Of a stretch of 64,000 bases of DNA, positions 1-11,232 are shown piece after piece. Every line of letters begins with the position of its first letter. Within the stretch, counting starts at the first letter, position 1. The DNA is from Mrakia gelida (Eukaryota; Basidiomycota; Tremellomycetes; Cystofilobasidiales; Mrakiaceae): the NCBI GenBank assembly GCA_024345305.1, contig BRON01000014.1, positions 1,116,001 to 1,180,000 of the forward strand, given 5' to 3'. The translations under genes were made by a program, and so were the position numbers. The notes beneath the pieces are model-generated. The model had not been told where the DNA came from. It saw only the letters and a program-made list of their open reading frames with translations, and made no database searches.

Positions 1-538
1 CATCGCAGAATTCCTCATTACCACCGACTACCTCAACCGCGACCTCCTCCTCGAGCTCTACACCACTCTCCTCCCTCGCCTCAACCCCCTTCGCTCAAGC
101 TGGAGGATCCTCGGCGGTGACAAGCCCGACACCTTTGGTCTTCTCGATATCGACAACTCAGGTTTGGCAGGTTGGACGAGATTGGAGACCCTGGATCTCT
201 ACGGGAAGATCCCTCGCAGCTGGAATGGCCCACCCAAATCGAACCTGCCGGTTGGCCTCCCCCTCCTCCTCCCTCCTCGACGTCGAGTCGTTCGGATCCA
301 CTTCTCATCCCTCCGCGACGTTCCTGTCAGTCGGCTGGTCGCTATCCTGAGAGAGTTGAACTACTCTCTGGCGTCCTTCGGGCCGGAACCGACGAGTGAT
401 GGGTCGTTGGTGTTCGTTGTTGGCTCGGAGAAGGAGCGGGTGGAAGCAGAGGCGGCGATTCGGGAGGATTCGAGGTGGGAGGGATGGAGACGGGTGTGGG
501 GTGTCGAAGTCGGCGTTGACGCTCAGCCTGACGTTTGA
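1..538 (+). CDS. F-box-family protein, C-terminal part (5' end outside window)
   Basis: An open frame runs from base 2 to a TGA at 536-538 and encodes about 178 residues with no start inside the window. The tail has acidic and basic stretches and the pattern seen in the C-terminal halves of the F-box genes elsewhere in this window (leucine-rich segments, then a region ending near the last acidic helix). The F-box itself would lie upstream of base 1. Assignment to the family is by resemblance in layout and composition, not by a visible F-box, so it could also be an unrelated protein. Codon use matches its neighbours. Confidence 0.45.
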   Translation, partial: IAEFLITTDYLNRDLLLELYTTLLPRLNPLRSSWRILGGDKPDTFGLLDIDNSGLAGWTRLETLDLYGKIPRSWNGPPKSNLPVGLPLLLPPRRRVVRIHFSSLRDVPVSRLVAILRELNYSLASFGPEPTSDGSLVFVVGSEKERVEAEAAIREDSRWEGWRRVWGVEVGVDAQPDV

Positions 539-857
539 GTGAGTGTGCCCTCATCCCAGCAGCTGCATGTCGTCGTGACTTACCGCTGACCTCCTTCTGG
601 CGTCCCTCGTTTCGTTCAGGGCCGCCTGCGAGTTCAGACGCGACTTCCCTTCCCTCCCGCTACCCATCCTTCGAAATCAACTCCATCGGCTTCTCCTCCT
701 CTACCATCTCGTTGGGATCCTTCCTGGATATCCCACTTCACCCACTCAGCCAACTCTCTCGCTTCGTTTCGCTTGTGAGTTTTCATTTCGATGATGTTCC
801 GTCGTCGCGAACGAGGCCTGACGCTTGCCTCCCTTCTCTCTTCCATCTTTCGTAAGA
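539..857. other. Spacer between F-box tail and repeat A
   Basis: No convincing coding frame was found. The stretch contains intron-like pieces (GTGAG... and CTGACC... strings), so it may hold 3' UTR introns of the upstream gene. Confidence 0.4.
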
Positions 858-1291
858 TGCGACCCATCCCCTCTCAACAGTCGCCAATCCGCGCATCCTT
901 CCATCACTACGTCGTCGCTCATATCGCTCTTCGTCGTCGTCGGAAACAGGGAGTGTCGACGACGCGAGACCGTCGTGCTCGCTTGTTTCACCGAACTCCC
1001 TCGTCCGTCTTGATACACTTTCGGTAGCCTCTTAGTCTACCGATTCACGATCTTACTCTACCACACACCCTGCACGTCTCTTCTCCGAGCGAGATCAGCC
1101 AAGCAGCTAGACTGAACGAGCGGGCGACGCGTCTCTTCGCCTTCCTTCTCTTTCGACTTCTCTCGTCCCCGACTCTTCCTCGTCTCATTAAAGGCTTGTT
1201 CACACCCTCCCTCGTCCTAACACCGGTTCCAGCCTCCCCGACTCAAGACCTTGCGTGAAAGCTAAGCCAGGCACGCAGATTCAGGGGGAGT
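858..1291 (+). repeat. Dispersed repeat, copy A (inverted relative to copy B)
   Basis: About 430 bases here match, on the opposite strand, bases 9480-9903. By eye the identity is roughly 80-85 %, with long identical blocks such as the segment around 1180-1215 (ends CTCATTAAAGGCTTGTTC) and the end segment near 1245-1278 (AAAGCTAAGCCAGGCACGCA). Open frames inside the two copies are not conserved in frame, so the repeat is probably non-coding. No target-site duplication or terminal inverted repeat could be defined by eye. It could be a MITE, a solo LTR or a fragment of a larger element. Confidence 0.85.
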
Positions 1292-1367
1292 CCGAATCAA
1301 TCGAGCTCGGGACGACGCTCCTTTCGCTCCCTTTCCTCCGACCACAACTCCCTCTTTCAACCTCAAG

Positions 1368-2490
1368 ATGCTTCTCTCTATCCCTTCCGTCTGTAAGTAC
1401 CCCTCGGTTCTCTCTCTTCATTTCTACATCCCTCCTGCTGACCTCTTGCCCGTATCTTCCTCGTCATCAGGCACCACCCTCCTCCTCCTCCTCACCTCTT
1501 CCTCCCTCGCCATCGTCCTCCCTCCCTCCTCACTCTCAACCCTTCACGAGGACCCTCCCTTCTTCTACCCCTTCGACGGCGATATCACCGAACAACTAGC
1601 AGCAGCAGAACTCTCCCTCGAGTCCAAGTCGTCGTTCGCAGTTCAGGAACCACCTCAGCTCCCTCCTCCTCAAGCTCCTCTTCGTTGGGATCAGGTCAAG
1701 CAGAAGATCATTGAGGATTTGGAGGCTGCGAAGAGTGTGGATGACGGGTATCAGGCTTTTGGGAGGTTCTTCGTTGGGGGTGGGAAGGTGAGCTCGAACG
1801 AAGAAGAGAGCCGATCGATTCGGTTGCCCTGCTTCGTCTCGTCGCTGACTCTCGTGCGTTCGTCGCTCTCTCCAGATCTACGAGTCCTCTCCCAAGAAGG
1901 AGAATTACGCGGTAGGCTGCTTTTTCTCGCGACTTCACGCGGCTGCTCTCGAAATGAGCGTCGGCGAGGCTGGGATCGTCGGGTACTTCGCTGTTGCTGG
2001 ATTTGCGGTTCGTCTCGCTCTTCTCCCTTCCGTCTCCTCTCTATCCCAAACGAGATGTGGAACTGATCCTCGTCTCTTCGCATTGCAGTGGTCGGTCCTC
2101 GTACGTCTCTCTTTACCTCCTTCGCTGTCGGCCAGCGCTCGATCCCACGAGCGACGCGTTTGACTTTCTCTCTCCTCTCCTCCCTCCATCTTTTCCAAAA
2201 CAGATGCTTGCCGAACTCCTGCTCTTCTTCTTCCCCGTCTCTCTTACCATTGAGGACTCTGCTCAGCTCGAGGAAGGGATCGCGAGGTGAGCTACCGTCC
2301 AAAGCGTCTCGTTTCGAGCGTCGTGGTCGTCGTCGAGCTCACCACGTCTCGTTTTCGTTCGTTCGCAGCTCTTCACCGGAGCAGGAGAAGAGGTCAGCAG
2401 CATCTTCCCTGGTTCTACACCTCGCTCGAGGTCTGCAAGCTGACCTTCCTTCCCTCTCTGCTCCCGATGCTCAGCTCCTCAAAACCCTGA
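1368..2490 (+). CDS. Small protein with N-terminal signal peptide or anchor, function unknown
   Basis: Proposed exons: 1368-1392, 1471-1787, 1876-2007, 2089-2100, 2204-2286, 2369-2392, 2475-2490, giving about 202 residues. The first intron splits the signal peptide, whose core is a run of leucines followed by SSSLAIVLP. A disordered Pro/Ser segment follows, then a conserved-looking segment (GRFFVGGGKIYESSPKKENY), a short Gly/Ala hydrophobic stretch and a strong hydrophobic segment (LAELLLFFFPVSLTI), so one or two membrane spans are likely. Exon 4 is only 12 bases. The last two exons are the least certain; alternatives still end at the same TGA. No family was recognised. It begins just downstream of repeat A. 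Confidence 0.6.
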
Positions 2491-3579
2491 GCTTGTCGTC
2501 GTCGACGCCGTCGAGTCAGTTCGTCTCTCCCTCCTCCTCCTCCCCTCCTCTCCCTCCCGCTACCCCTTCCGCTACCCCTTCCGCTGATTCCCCACTCTTC
2601 TTCGTCTCCACGTCCGTCAGTCCGTGCACTCCCCGTTCTTTACCCATAGCTACCTTAAACCTTCTCGGTCGCTCGCTCCCAAACGATCTTCATGAACCCT
2701 CCCTCTCTCGCACGCGGCTTCTTTTTCTTTTCTCGCCACCTCGTCTCGCCGTCTCGTCTCGCAAGTCCTTCACCTCTCTCGTCCTGCTCCCCTCCCCCCT
2801 CTTTTTCTCTGTCTCTCTCTCTCTCTGACCACCAGCGTTGTTATGCAAAAGACCAAGGGGGCAATTCCTATAACCAGTCGTGAAAAGAGCGAACGAAAAG
2901 GGCAAAGGCAAAACACAAGACGAGAAACGAAGAACGAAGGGTTTAAAGGACGAAAGAACGGCTGAACCGAGAGTAAGGGCAAGAGAGAGAAAGAGGTGAA
3001 AACGAAGTATGAAGGGGTGAAAGATCTACAGCGAAACGAAGGGGCACGAAGGCAAAGGCAAAGAGAGAGAAGGGAGAAAGGGCATTACGGACGAGAACGA
3101 AGAAGAGCGAGAACGAAGAGAGAAGCGTGTGAGGTGGGGGAAAAGTGTGGTTAAAAAGTATGAAGAGAGAGAGAGAGAGAGAGATCATGATGTGGTGTTG
3201 TGTGTTGTGAACCGAAGAGAGAAAAGGCGAAAGGGAAAAGTGGGAGTGGGAACGGAAGGGAGAAACGACGACGCCGCTTTTGGGTGAGCGAAGGGGAGGG
3301 ACGACCGAAAATGCTAGAGGGTTTGTTGTTAAGGAGGTGGGTGGGTGGGTTTGAGGTTTGATGTGGATGTGGATGTGCTGGAAGAGGGAGGAAGAAAGCG
3401 GACGGACGGAGGTCAGCCCAAGCGGAGAGGGACGAAGGGGAGGGAGGGGAACGGAGGGAGAAGGGTTCGTGCATGTATGCGCTCGCCGCTCGAGATCGAA
3501 GGAAGGATGACTCACCAAGTGAAGAAAGAAGAAGAAGAGGAAGGGCATAGAGTAGAGACTGCTGTTGTTGTTGATTCAT
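2491..3579. other. Low-complexity spacer between convergent genes
   Basis: This is the 3' flank of the gene ending at 2490 and of the BTG gene ending at 3580. It shifts from C/T-rich to G/A-rich on the + strand and contains a CT tract at about 2811-2827 and a (GA)n microsatellite at 3163-3184. Long open frames here are compositional artefacts of the purine and pyrimidine strand bias. No gene was seen. Confidence 0.6.
3163..3184. repeat. (GA)n microsatellite
   Basis: Eleven uninterrupted GA units sit inside the purine-rich spacer. Nothing suggests a function. Confidence 0.9.
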
Positions 3580-4819
3580 TTATCCCCTGTAGGCGAAGAG
3601 ACCCATAGGAGGAGGAGGAGGACCCATCGCTCCTTGTTGACCTCCCGAGCTTCCAAACAACCCAGGCTGCCTCCCGATCTTCCTTCCTCGTTGCTGTTGC
3701 TGTTGTCCCGAGGAGAGGTAGTTGTTAAGAGAGTAACTGCTCTGCTGCTTCTTAGGGCTGGAAGGAACGCTAGCTCCTCCTCCTCCTCCGAGTTTGACTC
3801 CACCACCGAGGACTCCGACCTTGCCGCCGTCGTAGGCGGTGACGGAAGGCTTCTTGACGGGAGAGGAGGACCTGGTTCGAGACTGGTTGTTGTCGGAGGT
3901 CATGGAGGAGATGGAGGAGGAGTGACCGTGTCGAACGATGGAAGGGTGGGACGACGAGGTGGTGGAGACGGCCGAGGTTGAGGTGAAGGTTGAGGAGGAC
4001 GATTCCGATCCGAGAGGGGAGTCTGGTCGTTCCGAGAGGGGAGGAAGGGGAGGTTCCGATTGAGGAGTGGGAGGGGTAAGGAGGGTGGTAGGGGTAGGGA
4101 GAGGGGAGGAAGGGAGGAGAGCCGAGGGAGTGGAAGGAGGTCGGATGGTGATGGCATGGGAGAGTCGAGGAGTCGTGGAAGGGAGGATGACTGCTGGAGC
4201 TGCCCAGATCGTTCGAAGGGTGTCTAGAGTGGATGAGAGGGATGAATAGGGAGGTAGAGGAGTCAGTATATGCGCATAGAAAACGAAAAAAGAGAGAGGG
4301 AAAGGAGAGGGGAAGGGAGGGGAGAGGGGAGGAGGAGGAAGGGAAGGAAGGAGCGAGAAAAAGCAAGAGCGAGGAAGGGAGAGATGAATGAGTGAACATA
4401 CCTTTCCAGCCTCCCAAGTAGAAGATTCCATCTTCCCACTCCCACCCTCCATCCCTCCAGGACACCCTTCCTGGATCACACCATGCCTGCCACTCTCCTC
4501 CTCCTAGTGCGAGCTCCCAAGCGTCGACGGAGACGACTTGAGTGTCCACCGCAGCCTGCCTCAGCGGACGAGGAAGCCTTCCTTTGCAGGCGATCAGACT
4601 CCTGAATCCCGATCCTCGAGTAGGGTCTGAGGGTTGCCAGGTAGGGGCGAAGAGGGTGGAGAGGTGGGAGGTGAGGGATTGGCGGAGGAGGGTGGAAGAA
4701 GGAAGGGAGAGGGAGGGAAGGAGAGGGAGGACGAGGTGGGTGACGAGCTCATCCAACGCTGGGGAGAGGAGGAGGTTTTCGTTCACAGGTGAAGACGAAG
4801 ATGCAACGGAGGGGGACAT
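3580..4819 (-). CDS. BTG/Tob-domain (anti-proliferative) protein
   Basis: Two exons on the minus strand, 4402-4819 and 3580-4223, joined in phase 1, give about 353 residues. The N-terminal ~140 residues form a BTG domain: a helical start, a GSGFRSL segment (the family's GSGYR core), and WCDPGRVSWRDGG, which matches the WVDPGEVSYR signature. BTG/Tob proteins bind the Caf1 deadenylase of the CCR4-NOT complex and promote mRNA decay; that role here is inferred from the family. The C-terminal half is disordered and rich in Ser, Pro, Gln and Gly, ending in a poly-Pro/Gly tail. Such long low-complexity tails occur in fungal members. The start was chosen as the first ATG before the domain. Confidence 0.85.
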
Positions 4820-5955
4820 GATGAGGGGGAGGGGAGGAGAAGAGAAGAGGTATATGCGAAGAGAAGAAGGGAGGGGGGGAGGTCGTGGGTGGTGGGAAAG
4901 AAAGCTAAAGGGGGGAGGGGAGGGAACTCGAAAGGGGAGGGATGGAGGGGGCGGGTCGAAATCGCGCAGGCGGAGAGTAGATCGTTGAACAACCAGCTTC
5001 GACTTCAGTCGTTTTATAAACCACAACGAGGACGGATGGATGGAGAGGATGATGGTTGGTTGAGACGAACAAGTGAGATACCTAAAAGGAGGCAAGCGAT
5101 GAAGTGAGAGAAGAGGCGGGCAACAGCTCCATCGTTCCATCGAACACACGACTCCCTTCGAGACCCTTCCCTTTCCTGCCCTTGTTCCGGCCACCTCCCC
5201 CCTCTCCTCTCCCTCGCCTTCTTTTCTACAGACCCCTGCTGAACACCAGCTCCGTTCCATCGTACTCTTATGAGATCCTTTGGTGTTCGAGTTTCATGGA
5301 AGGAGCTCATGAAAGATACAGACGACGCCGAGCTCGACGTGTTGGTTGAGTATCTCCGCCCTCCCTCGTTCGAGCTCACTCGATGAGTTTTCCTCCCTTC
5401 CCCTGCTCGAGACCTCATCATCTAACCTGCCACGCGATCTCTTTAATCGACTCGAGTCGGCAGAGCTGTCTCGGGAGCGAAAATGAGGACGAGAGACTGG
5501 TGGGCGAGGAGGCGGGAGTCTCGCTGAGACAAGTGAGCGACGCGGCATCGAGAGTCGAGGTTGGAGTGTTGCTGAGACGTCGAGGAGGTCCGGATCCGCT
5601 AGAATGAAGATAAGATACAAGGGAGAAGTTGAGTTCGGTTTGAATCTGAAGGCAGTGAGAAGGGAGGAAGGGGACAAGAAGGAAGAAAGCCGCCGCCCGT
5701 CGCGAGCAGAATGTTCATGCTATCAGCTGAGGCGTATCGAAGAGATAAGAAACGGAAGTCTGAGCAGGTGACTACGGACAAGGTGAAAGTGAACATTGGG
5801 AAATCTCGAGGGGTGGGGGGGAAGAAGAGACGAGGTTGTCGACCGACTCGCGACGCGTCCAGTTCTGTCACGAAACGAGCAAAAGCAAGTCAGCTTTGCG
5901 TCAGCATTCGGACGGCGAGCCCGTAGAACGTTGGAAGATATACTCACATTCCTCT
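4820..5955. other. Intergenic region upstream of the BTG gene and downstream of an F-box gene
   Basis: About 1.1 kb without a convincing gene. It contains intron-like strings on both strands and one GACGCGTC palindrome near 5852. It probably holds the BTG promoter and a 5' UTR intron. Confidence 0.5.
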
Positions 5956-7168
5956 CTACCCAACCTCAACCCTCAGCATCCTCCTCAACTCCTCCCTCAC
6001 CATCCCTTCAATCATCCCCTCCACCTCCCTCTTCCTCCCCTCATCCCTCACAAGCAACACAAACACCCCATCCCCCAACGCCTCCAACCCCAGCTTCTCA
6101 ACATGTTCCTCCCACTCCATCACAAACTCCCGCACCGCAGCTCTCCCGAACCCAGGCCCTCCAGCTCCAAACGAAGGATCAAACGCGACGCGTTCCAACC
6201 TCCCCAAGAACTCCCTCGGAAGCGAAGCGAGCGTAGGTTCCCTCTTGTTCGGGTCGACCCTGACCGGAAGAACTCGGCGGAAGGTGAGGTTCCGTACGCG
6301 AGTCCAAGAGAGGAGGTTGGAAGGACCGAACTCGGACGAGACGAGCTCTCCGTAGTCGAGGTTGTCGAAGGGGGAGGAGGAGGCGTAGATCACGTTGAGG
6401 GGGTTGAAGTGAGGGAGGAGGTTGGAGAGGAGGAAGAGGATTTGTTTGAAGGATGGATGGAGGAGGATGGTAAGGTTTTTGAGAGGGAGGGGGGTGGAAG
6501 GTAGGCGAGATGATGGTGAGGTTGCTGATGGGGAGGAGAGGTGGAGGAGGGCTAGGTAGTCGCTTGGGATATAGGAGTAGACATTGGAGAAGTCGAGGGT
6601 GAGAGAGTGGCATCGGCGGAGGGAGAGGTGTGGGGTTATGCGAGCTGATGAAGGGATGGACTGGAGAGAACGAGGGCGAGTCAGTTATGAGCTCGACGAG
6701 TCAGACCACGGGGAGGAGTGGCCGAGCTCACCTTCTTCTGGCTAATACCACCCAGCAGCTTCGAGAGCTGGTTCACGGATCGAATGACGATGGAGTTGTA
6801 GAGCTGTGGTGAGGTGTCGAGAAGTGTATCGTAGGAGACTCGTCCCAGGACGGCGAGAGTGCGAGTGTCGACGAAGGAGAAGATAATTCGGAGGACGTCC
6901 CATGGCAAGCGAGGGTTGGGAGACGCAGATACCTGAGAAGAGGGATCCCTAGATCAGCCTCAAGATCGATGAACGAGCTTCACGCGAGTGGTCAAACCTC
7001 AGGCGTAGAGGAGGGAGAGGCTGCAAGGAGAAAGAAGAGGACGGGAGGGAAGCAAGGTCATCCGGTCAGCTCCGCCATCTCTCTCGTCCTCCCTCCTTCT
7101 GCCAGTACGAAAGCAAGCGACTCACTAGAAGTTTTGGGCACGCTCGGTGTAGTGCTAGAGCTCGTCAT
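5956..7168 (-). CDS. F-box protein, paralogue 1
   Basis: Exons (minus): 7126-7168, 6998-7020, 6732-6932, 5956-6660; all phases agree and give 323 residues. After a short Ser/Thr-rich start the F-box follows: RLPWDVLRIIFSFVDTRTLA..., continuing GRVSYDTLLDTSPQLYNSIV. F-box motifs bind Skp1 and place the rest of the protein as substrate receptor in an SCF ubiquitin ligase. The remainder is leucine-rich without clear repeats. The start was placed at the ATG 43 bases before the first intron. The frame stays open upstream through more exon-like pieces (to about 7767), so a longer N-terminus is possible. Exon 2 is only 23 bases. Confidence 0.75.
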
Positions 7169-7765
7169 TGGAGATCGAGGAGTCAGAGCTGCAAGGTTGG
7201 AGGAGAAAATGCGACGGAAGGGTCAGCTTCCTCGTTCATGCCCTTCCCTCTTCCCCTTGCCCTGCTTCCTCGACGCATCGACCCTCTTTCCAGCTTCGTT
7301 TAGTCTCGAGCTCACCTTTGGATCGATTAGAGTGGACTGGAGGTCCGACTGAGGATGTTTGAGAGGAAGAAGATAAAGGACGAGAGGGACGGAAGGGTTT
7401 CGTGGCAGAGGGGAGAGCGAACGGAGGCTGAGCTCGAACTCTCCCGGTCAAAGTCTGATCGGCCGTTGCTAGGCTTCCAGATCTAGCAGGAAAGTCTTCT
7501 TTGTCGAATGAGTCTCGGAAAGCGAAGGCCCTCTTCGTCGTCTCCTTCGGCTGAAAGTAAAGTTGAATCAGCTTCCGAGAACCGGGAAGGGCTGAGCTCG
7601 AACGTCAACGTCTCCGTCTTGCAAACCGGCCCTTCCTTGAACTTCAACCGCCACCACCCAAGACCGCCTCTCCTGCAGCACCCGTCTATCTTCTCTCGAG
7701 GATCCAACTCTCAGTTCTCGAGAAAACCTTCACTCCTCCTCACCCTCCCTCCTTCGTCCTCAGGC
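7169..7765. other. Shared 5' region of two divergent F-box genes
   Basis: The region separates the minus-strand F-box gene starting at 7168 from the plus-strand one at 7766. On the minus strand it contains two further exon-like segments in phase with the first gene (about 7313-7450 and 7450-7560). An alternative minus start at 7765-7767 would lie directly on the plus-strand start codon, which is why the shorter model is preferred. Confidence 0.45.
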
Positions 7766-8755
7766 ATGACTCGCGAGTCGGTCCTGTCTTCCTCCTCCAC
7801 CACTCCCCTTCCTCCCTCTCTTCCCAACGAGCTCAAACGGTCCATCCTCGCCTTCGCCGACACCCAAACGCTAGGGAGATGTTGTCGAGTCAACTTGGCG
7901 TTGCTAGAGATCGCTTCGGAGCTGTTGTATCGAGATGTTGAGGTCGATGGCTTCGAGAGGCTCGAGCGGATGTTTTGTACGAAAGTGAGCCAGCCTTCTT
8001 GTGCTTCTTGTTACTCAGGGCTCATGCACTAGTAGACACTATTCAGTGCTCACCTTCTTCCTTCCTTTTGATTTCACGTCCTACAGAAAGCTCACTCCTC
8101 AGCCCAGGTCGACAACTCCCTCTCCCTCCATCGCATCAAGACGTTCACCTTCCTCGCCGACGCCTGGCCCTCGTACGAAGATCAGCCCAAGCTCCTCTTG
8201 GATCGTCAGCACCACCGTCTCGTCGAGTTGGACGTCCTCACCATCAAACCTCCCAATCCCATTCCAGGACGGCCGAATCATGAGCTCAACGCTCGCTCCC
8301 TCCTCCTCCCTTTCGACCCAACCTCCTTCAACTTCGTCGTCCCTTCCTCGTTCGGAGAGGCCTACTGTAACTTGAGGCTCAGCACGTGGGAAGCAGGATC
8401 CCCAGCCTTACCGATCTCCTCCCCGTCCTGGACTCGACTCTCCTCCCTCCGGCTCGTCAACTCGGCTAGCCAGTACCCCTTCGTCTTTCCTTCGCCCAGC
8501 TGGACAACAACCTTCGAGGTGTCGGACCCGTTCTCCGCGAAAGGTAGACCCAGCAACACCCTGTTCCAGATCGGACTCACTCTGACGGGCGAGGAAGAGG
8601 AGGACTTTTCGGACGGGGTTCTGCAGTTCGCGACTGTGGTGGTTCAGTCGGAGGAGGAGAAGACCCGCGTAGACGCGTTCTTGAGACGGTCGTGGGGACT
8701 GGGAGAGGATAGGATGAAGGATATATCGCTCGTAGTGAGGAAGGTAGCGTTCTGA
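7766..8755 (+). CDS. F-box protein, paralogue 2
   Basis: Two exons, 7766-7984 and 8087-8755, phase 0, give 295 residues. The F-box lies at residues ~15-55: SLPNELKRSILAFADTQTLG, then RVNLALLEIASELLYRDVEV. The single intron sits just after the F-box, the position also used in the paralogues at 30.3, 32.4 and 43.4 kb, which supports common descent. The C-terminal part contains leucine-rich segments and an acidic loop and ends in basic beta-like residues. It is predicted to be an SCF substrate adaptor; the substrate is unknown. It is divergently arranged with paralogue 1. Confidence 0.8.
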
Positions 8756-9479
8756 TCCGTGCAAGTCTTCTTTTTGTCCACTTTTCGTTCCACGTCGCCC
8801 CGTCGATCCTGACGAGTCGTACTCTTTTCCTCTCCCTTCCATCATCTTCGTATCTACTCCCTTCCTATCTTCTTCCAGCATAGTAGCAGAACACCACCTC
8901 CATCCCCCTCACCAGTCGCTCTCGTTTCCCTCGGCTCACCTAGGTTCATCGCCCTCTCGCCAACAAATCAAGTGAGTTCGAACCGAGCGTTCCTCCCTTT
9001 TGTTATCCAACCCTCGCACCCTTCTGACTCTTTCTCACTCGCTCTGGCACACTATAGCATACCTCTCGATTCCTCAGATCCCTTCGCCTCGCTCATCACT
9101 CGGTCAGTCGACCATTGTTCGTCGCGTAGCTTACTTTTTCTTGCTCAAGCTGACCCTCCTCTTCTCTCTTTGTTCTTCCAGAGGCTACCTTATCAACCTC
9201 AATGTTTGACCACTTGGTCTCAAGTGGACAACTTGAGGAGCGACACGCCGAAGGAAGATGGACTGGTAGGGGAAACGCGAGGCGCGCGTCGGCCGTTCCG
9301 AGGAATCTGTCTTTTTCGCTTTCTCGTTTTCACTTCACTTAACGAACCCTTCTACCCAGACCTCCCTTTTGCATCGATCAAATGTTTCCATGGTTCCAAT
9401 AAGCATCTCCTCGTTCGTCTCCCTTGAAAGACCGTCCGTTGAACTCGCTCAACCGCGCTCAGCTCGATGATTCGACCTT
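8756..9479. other. Intergenic spacer between F-box gene and repeat B
   Basis: C/T-rich stretch with intron-like CTGACC...CAG pieces but no gene that could be supported. It may hold 3' UTR introns of the F-box gene. Confidence 0.5.
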
Positions 9480-9903
9480 CCCCTGAATTATGCGTGCCTG
9501 GCTTAGCTTTCACGCAAGGTCTTGAGTCGGGGACGATGGGACCGGTGTTAGGATGAAGGAGGGTGCGAACAAGCCTTTAATGAGACGAGGAAGAGTCGGG
9601 GACGAGAGAAGTCGAAAGAGAAGGAAGGCGAAGAGCGCGTCGCTGGATCGTTCAGCCTAGCCGCTTGGCTGATCTCGCTCGGAGCAAAGACGCGAAAGGA
9701 GTGAGAGATAGTAAGATCGTGAGTTCGTGAAGTAAAGAGGCTACTGAAAGTGTAAGAAGACGAGGGAGTTCGGTGAAACGAGCGAGAACGACGGTCTCGC
9801 TCGACGACGCTCCCTGTCTCCGACGAAGGCGATGGCCGGGATGAAAGACGACGTACGGGAGGAGGGAAGCGAGTGAAGGATGCCGAGAAGGGATGGGGTG
9901 CAT
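9480..9903 (-). repeat. Dispersed repeat, copy B (inverted relative to copy A)
   Basis: Its reverse complement aligns over its length with 858-1291, sharing blocks such as GATCAGCCAAGC and CTTTCGACTTCTCTCGTCCC. The two copies point toward each other with their AAAGCTAAGCCAGGCACGCA ends inside the 8.2 kb interval. Differences are scattered substitutions and small indels, so the copies are not a very recent duplication. Confidence 0.85.
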
Positions 9904-10260
9904 CTGAAGAAAGAAGAATAGCGAAGACAGAGGGACGTTAGAGAGTCAGAGACGCGTCAGGACTCGTTCGAGACGACGAGCCGCTGAAGAGAAGACTCAC
10001 GAGAGAGAAAAGTATTAGGAGCGCAGTCCGGTGATTACGACGATGGAGTTGCTGAGATCAGGGAGCATGGGGAGGAGGGAGCGAAGCGAAGGGATTCGGT
10101 GGTTGAGCGGGAGGGAGGGTGTGACGAGGTCCACGCGACGCGGGATGGATCTGGAAGGAACGACAAGGCGAATGACGAAGACGAGGTCAGACCAATCCCC
10201 AAGTTCGTAAAGCCCATAATTCCGTTGAGAGCAGACGAAGGAGTGGAGACGAACCTCTAG
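9904..10260. other. Spacer before the GNAT remnant
   Basis: On the minus strand there is an intron-like CTGACC...CCAG string and a short open frame (10035-10217) that could not be joined to a gene. The missing first exon of the GNAT gene was looked for here without success. Confidence 0.4.
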
Positions 10261-11232
10261 GACCTGACAGAGACCTCGACCCTCGTCAACTTCTCCTTCG
10301 CGACCGACGGTTGTAGGACCTCATCCGCGTACATCCTGATGCAGTCCAACCACTTGTCCCGTTCAGTCTTCCCTTTCCCTCGGACCTCACTCCTATTCCT
10401 TCCCTCCGCCTTTCACTCTCAACCAAATCACAATCTCTCTCTCTCTCTCTCTCAGCTCTCAACGTCCTCGAGCGAACCAAACTCTACGCCCCTCCTCCCC
10501 CCGACCTCCTCGAAGTCAAAGCAACCATAAACAACCGAGTCGTCGGCGCTGCAGTCTGGTTCACGCCCGTCGATCGAACTTATACGGGAGGAGATCCTCT
10601 TCCGGATGAGCTAGCGCTCACGAAGATGCTGGAGGAGGAGGAGAAGAAGGAGGGAGGGAGGCGTGGGAAGACGAACTCGACGCGACGCGCGATTTGGTTT
10701 TCTACGGCAAGTTCGCTGATGAGTTGACGAGGATCAGGAAGGAGAGATATGGTGGGAGACCTCATTGGTATCTGGTGAGTCCTACGAACCAGAAGTGAGC
10801 GTTTCTGATTGAAAAGGGGGGGAGTTGATCGTACGAACTGATCCACGTGTCGTCGACGACGACTCGTTCGTCCCTTTCTCTTTTCTTTGCGTTGGCAGTC
10901 CTACATCTTCGTTCACCCCGACTTCCAAGGAATGGGAGTGGGCACCGCTTTGCTCGCCTATGGGACTGATCAAGCCGAGGCTGCTGGTCTCTGCACTTGG
11001 TTGGAGGCGTCGCTTCACGTTCGTTTTGATCCTCGATTCGCTTTTCCTTCCTTATCACCTCTCGCCCATTCTCAGACACTGAACATCTCTTTCCTACATC
11101 TCTCAGGGCCAGCGCGTCTTTTCCAAGAAGGGTTTCGTCGTCGCTGGGTGGTGCGAGATAGCAGGCGAGGAGTTCGAGGGCGGGTCAATCAAGTTCCCTG
11201 GGATGGAGAGGAAGCCTATTCCTCGAGGTTGA
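10261..11232 (+). pseudogene. GNAT-family N-acetyltransferase, probably inactivated
   Basis: Exons 10261-10360, 10456-10774, 10899-11018 and 11107-11232 join in consistent phase and encode a GNAT protein. The acetyl-CoA-binding motif is VHPDFQGMGVGTALLAYG (Q/R-x-x-G-x-G/A type), followed by GQRVFSKKGF, the usual last beta-hairpin. Two faults are visible. No start codon or first exon could be found before 10261, although an acceptor-like CTCTAG precedes it. Inside exon 2 (about 10600-10690) the upstream frame (..GAAVWFTPVDRTYTGGDPLP) and the downstream frame (DLVFYGKFADELTRIRKERY) differ by one base, with no room for an intron. The substrate cannot be told. Confidence 0.7.

Noticed and set aside
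858..1291. Repeat A as a coding transposon end
   Set aside because: Frames are not conserved between the two copies and no transposase domain lies in or between them.
2811..2827. CT tract and neighbouring short repeats considered as a CRISPR-like or telomere-like array
   Set aside because: Simple dinucleotide microsatellite without spacers or telomere motif.
3770..5260. 496-residue open frame on the minus strand
   Set aside because: Only its middle (4402-4819) is coding; the rest is intron and promoter that stays open because of pyrimidine-rich composition.
7765..7767. Start codon of the minus-strand F-box gene directly over the plus-strand start at 7766
   Set aside because: It would make two divergent coding sequences overlap; a later ATG (7168) gives an N-terminus of the same length and style as the paralogues.
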